From Anaerolineae bacterium (lineage in GTDB: Bacteria; Chloroflexota; Anaerolineae; J102), in NCBI GenBank assembly GCA_027036755.1, contig JALWDV010000019.1:1-5798 (forward strand): DNA of 5,798 nt, given 5' to 3'. This document shows, one piece after another, positions 4,685 through 5,798 of the stretch. The notes under the pieces are model-generated. The model worked only from the letters and a program-made list of their open reading frames with translations. It ran no database searches and was not told the DNA's origin. How positions within the stretch are numbered: position 1 is the first letter of the stretch; each line of letters opens with the position of its first letter. The position numbers and the translations under genes were made by a program.

Positions 4685-5572
4685 ATGGCCCGAACTGCCC
4701 TCTACGGCGGCGTTGAGGCCGGCGGTGCCAAATTCGTCTGTGCGGTTGGCGATACAACGGGCCATCTCCGCGAAACCATCACCTTCCCCACCACCTCGCC
4801 CGAGGATACCCTGGCCAAAACCATCGATTTTTTCCGCCGATTTCCGCACGTGCAGGCTATCGGCGTGGGCTCCTTCGGGCCGGTGGATTTGCGGCCCGGC
4901 TCGCCCACCTGGGGCTTCATCACCACCACGCCCAAGGCCGGCTGGCAGCATGTCGATGTGGCGGGGGCGTTGGGAGAGGCGTTGGGCCTGCCTGTAGCCT
5001 TCGACACCGACGTCAACGCCGCGGCCCTGGGCGAAAAACGATGGGGCGCGGCCCAGGACGTGAGCGATTTCGTCTATCTCACCATCGGCACGGGCATTGG
5101 CGGCGGCGGGATGATCAACGGCGCATTGATGCACGGGCTCTTGCACCCCGAGATGGGGCATCTGCGCCTGCCCCACGATTGGGAGCGCGATCCTTTTCCG
5201 GGCGTTTGTCCGTATCATGGCGATTGCCTGGAGGGGATGGCATCGGGCCCGGCCATCGCACAGCGCTGGGGACGACCGGGCGATGAACTGCCTCCCGAAC
5301 ATCCCGCCTGGGACCTGGAGGCGCACTATCTGGCTCTGGGCCTGGTCAACATCATCTTCACCCTCTCGCCCGAGCGCATCATCATGGGTGGCGGCGTTAT
5401 GAATCAGCGTCAGCTATTCCCCAAGATCAGAACCGCGGTGCAGGCATTGCTGGCGGACTACGTCCAGCACCCCGCCATCCTCCATGAAATCGAGCGCTAC
5501 ATCGCGCCGCCCGGTCTGGGCGACCGCGCGGGCGTGATGGGAGCGCTGGCGTTGGCGCTGTCTGAGCGTTGA
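4685..5572 (+). CDS. ROK-family sugar kinase, fructokinase-like
   Basis: The product (295 aa) is a cytoplasmic ATP-dependent sugar kinase of the ROK family, closest in pattern to fructokinases of the ScrK/GmuE kind (fructose to fructose-6-phosphate). It is full length. The N-terminal phosphate loop GGVEAGGAKF is at residues 8-17. DTDVNAAALGE at 107-117 holds the probable catalytic base Asp109. The second nucleotide motif LTIGTGIGGG is at 132-141. HPEMGHLRLPHD is at 154-165. The zinc ligands are probably H159, C175, H178 and C181 in CPYHGDCLEG, the shortened C-x2-H-x2-C form seen in ROK fructokinases rather than the CxCGxxGCxE of glucokinases. IIMGGGVMNQ at 232-241 is the C-terminal adenosine-site loop. 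ATG at 4685 begins 2 nt after the ppk2 stop and has only a weak GAAG ahead, so translational coupling to ppk2 is likely. Substrate preference (fructose versus mannose or glucose) is inferred from motifs only. Confidence 0.92.
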   Translation: MARTALYGGVEAGGAKFVCAVGDTTGHLRETITFPTTSPEDTLAKTIDFFRRFPHVQAIGVGSFGPVDLRPGSPTWGFITTTPKAGWQHVDVAGALGEALGLPVAFDTDVNAAALGEKRWGAAQDVSDFVYLTIGTGIGGGGMINGALMHGLLHPEMGHLRLPHDWERDPFPGVCPYHGDCLEGMASGPAIAQRWGRPGDELPPEHPAWDLEAHYLALGLVNIIFTLSPERIIMGGGVMNQRQLFPKIRTAVQALLADYVQHPAILHEIERYIAPPGLGDRAGVMGALALALSER

Positions 5573-5604
5573 TAGAATCATTGCTGCTTGCTGAAGGTTC
5601 GCAA

Positions 5605-5619
5605 CGCCCACGTCGGGCG
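5605..5619 (+). terminator. Weak hairpin after the kinase operon (possible transcript end)
   Basis: CGCCC, loop ACGTC, GGGCG lies about 32 nt after the ROK kinase stop. The stem is only 5 bp and GCGAGGCG rather than a T-run follows, so it is a poor intrinsic terminator. It is the only small hairpin between the operon and the repeats, hence the low-confidence listing. Confidence 0.2.
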
Positions 5620-5632
5620 AGGCGCCAACCGG

Positions 5633-5660
5633 CGTCAAACGTCAAGCGTCATGCGTCACG
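5633..5660 (+). repeat. Second heptamer array (four CGTCAAA-type units)
   Basis: Four contiguous 7-bp units read CGTCAAA, CGTCAAG, CGTCATG and CGTCACG, in phase, 27 nt after GGGCG at 5619-type GC sequence. They are the same heptamer family as the arrays at 576-603 and 625-659, but have only one orientation and show progressive divergence toward the right. The array ends 16 bp before palindromic copy B, so both repeat classes occur together on this side of the operon. Confidence 0.75.
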
Positions 5661-5676
5661 TCCAGCAATTCCAAAT

Positions 5677-5798
5677 GGGTGCGTCCTATTTCGGTTGAAG
5701 AAACAGCAACGCCGCCAGCGCCGGGGGATGAAGTCCCCCGGCTAGAAACAGCGCCCCTGCGGGGCTAGCCGGATTTATCCGGCGCTGTTTTGTAGCCC
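5677..5798. repeat. Palindromic multi-hairpin REP/MITE-like element, copy B (truncated by window end, empty site)
   Basis: The element begins with GGGTGCGTCC. The first 24 bases (5677-5700) match the reverse complement of the last 24 of copy A (3675-3698) at 23 positions, defining a terminal inverted repeat. Bases 5711-5798 equal copy A without its nested insertion. They include hairpins at 5720-5742, 5753-5765 and 5768-5783 and the first bases of the outer GTAG-headed hairpin at the window edge. The central CTAG (5765-5768) is single, so this is the unoccupied insertion site. CCGGCTAG (5738-5745) and CTAGCCGG (5765-5772) also form an 8-bp inverted repeat around the GCCCC hairpin. Its orientation is the same as copy A. 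Confidence 0.85.

Noticed and set aside
4655..5326. 223-codon minus-strand frame opposite the ROK kinase
   Set aside because: It is antisense to a complete ROK kinase and has no recognisable motif.

Overview
The window looks like a piece of a GC-moderate bacterial chromosome, most plausibly a Chloroflexota-type organism (Anaerolineae/Caldilineae-like). That guess rests on three things: a secreted LRR plus fibronectin-III protein ending in an FLPVVLH tail of a kind I recall from that phylum, a membrane-anchored PD40 beta-propeller protein behind a Pro/Thr linker, and a very high load of short palindromic repeats. No rRNA, tRNA or marker gene is present, so the taxonomy is an inference.

Layout. 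Positions 3-503 hold the C-terminal end of an extracellular LRR/Fn3 protein. Positions 504-926 have no gene; they hold a 131-bp imperfect palindrome built from inverted arrays of a 7-bp repeat (CGTCAAA/TTTGACG) and a second, purine/pyrimidine-biased hairpin. Positions 927-2279 encode a signal-anchored six-bladed beta-propeller protein. Its stop codon overlaps a perfect Shine-Dalgarno for a following gene that is cut off after 16 codons by an insertion sequence. That IS (2342-3211) has intact 15-bp terminal inverted repeats, but its IS4-type transposase has lost its middle and is frameshifted. Positions 3311-3707 are a repeat island: a palindromic, multi-hairpin REP/MITE-like element (copy A) that carries a second small palindromic element inserted at its central CTAG.

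Positions 3831-5572 form a tight two-gene operon: a class I-like polyphosphate kinase 2 followed 2 nt later by a ROK-family fructokinase-like sugar kinase. PPK2 would regenerate NTP from polyphosphate, and the ROK kinase would spend ATP on sugar phosphorylation. Positions 5573-5798 hold another heptamer array and the first 122 bp of a second copy of the palindromic element (copy B), which runs off the window. Copy B lacks the nested insertion and so gives the empty site.

The genes are recognisable families. The unusual content is the repeat system. In the palindromic element every main hairpin is headed by CTAG or GTAG, as in RAYT-associated REP sequences. The two outer hairpins share a loop but differ by paired, compensatory stem changes. 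An occupied site and an empty site of the nested insertion are both visible. No RAYT/TnpA-REP gene is present here, so any mobilising enzyme would have to be elsewhere.
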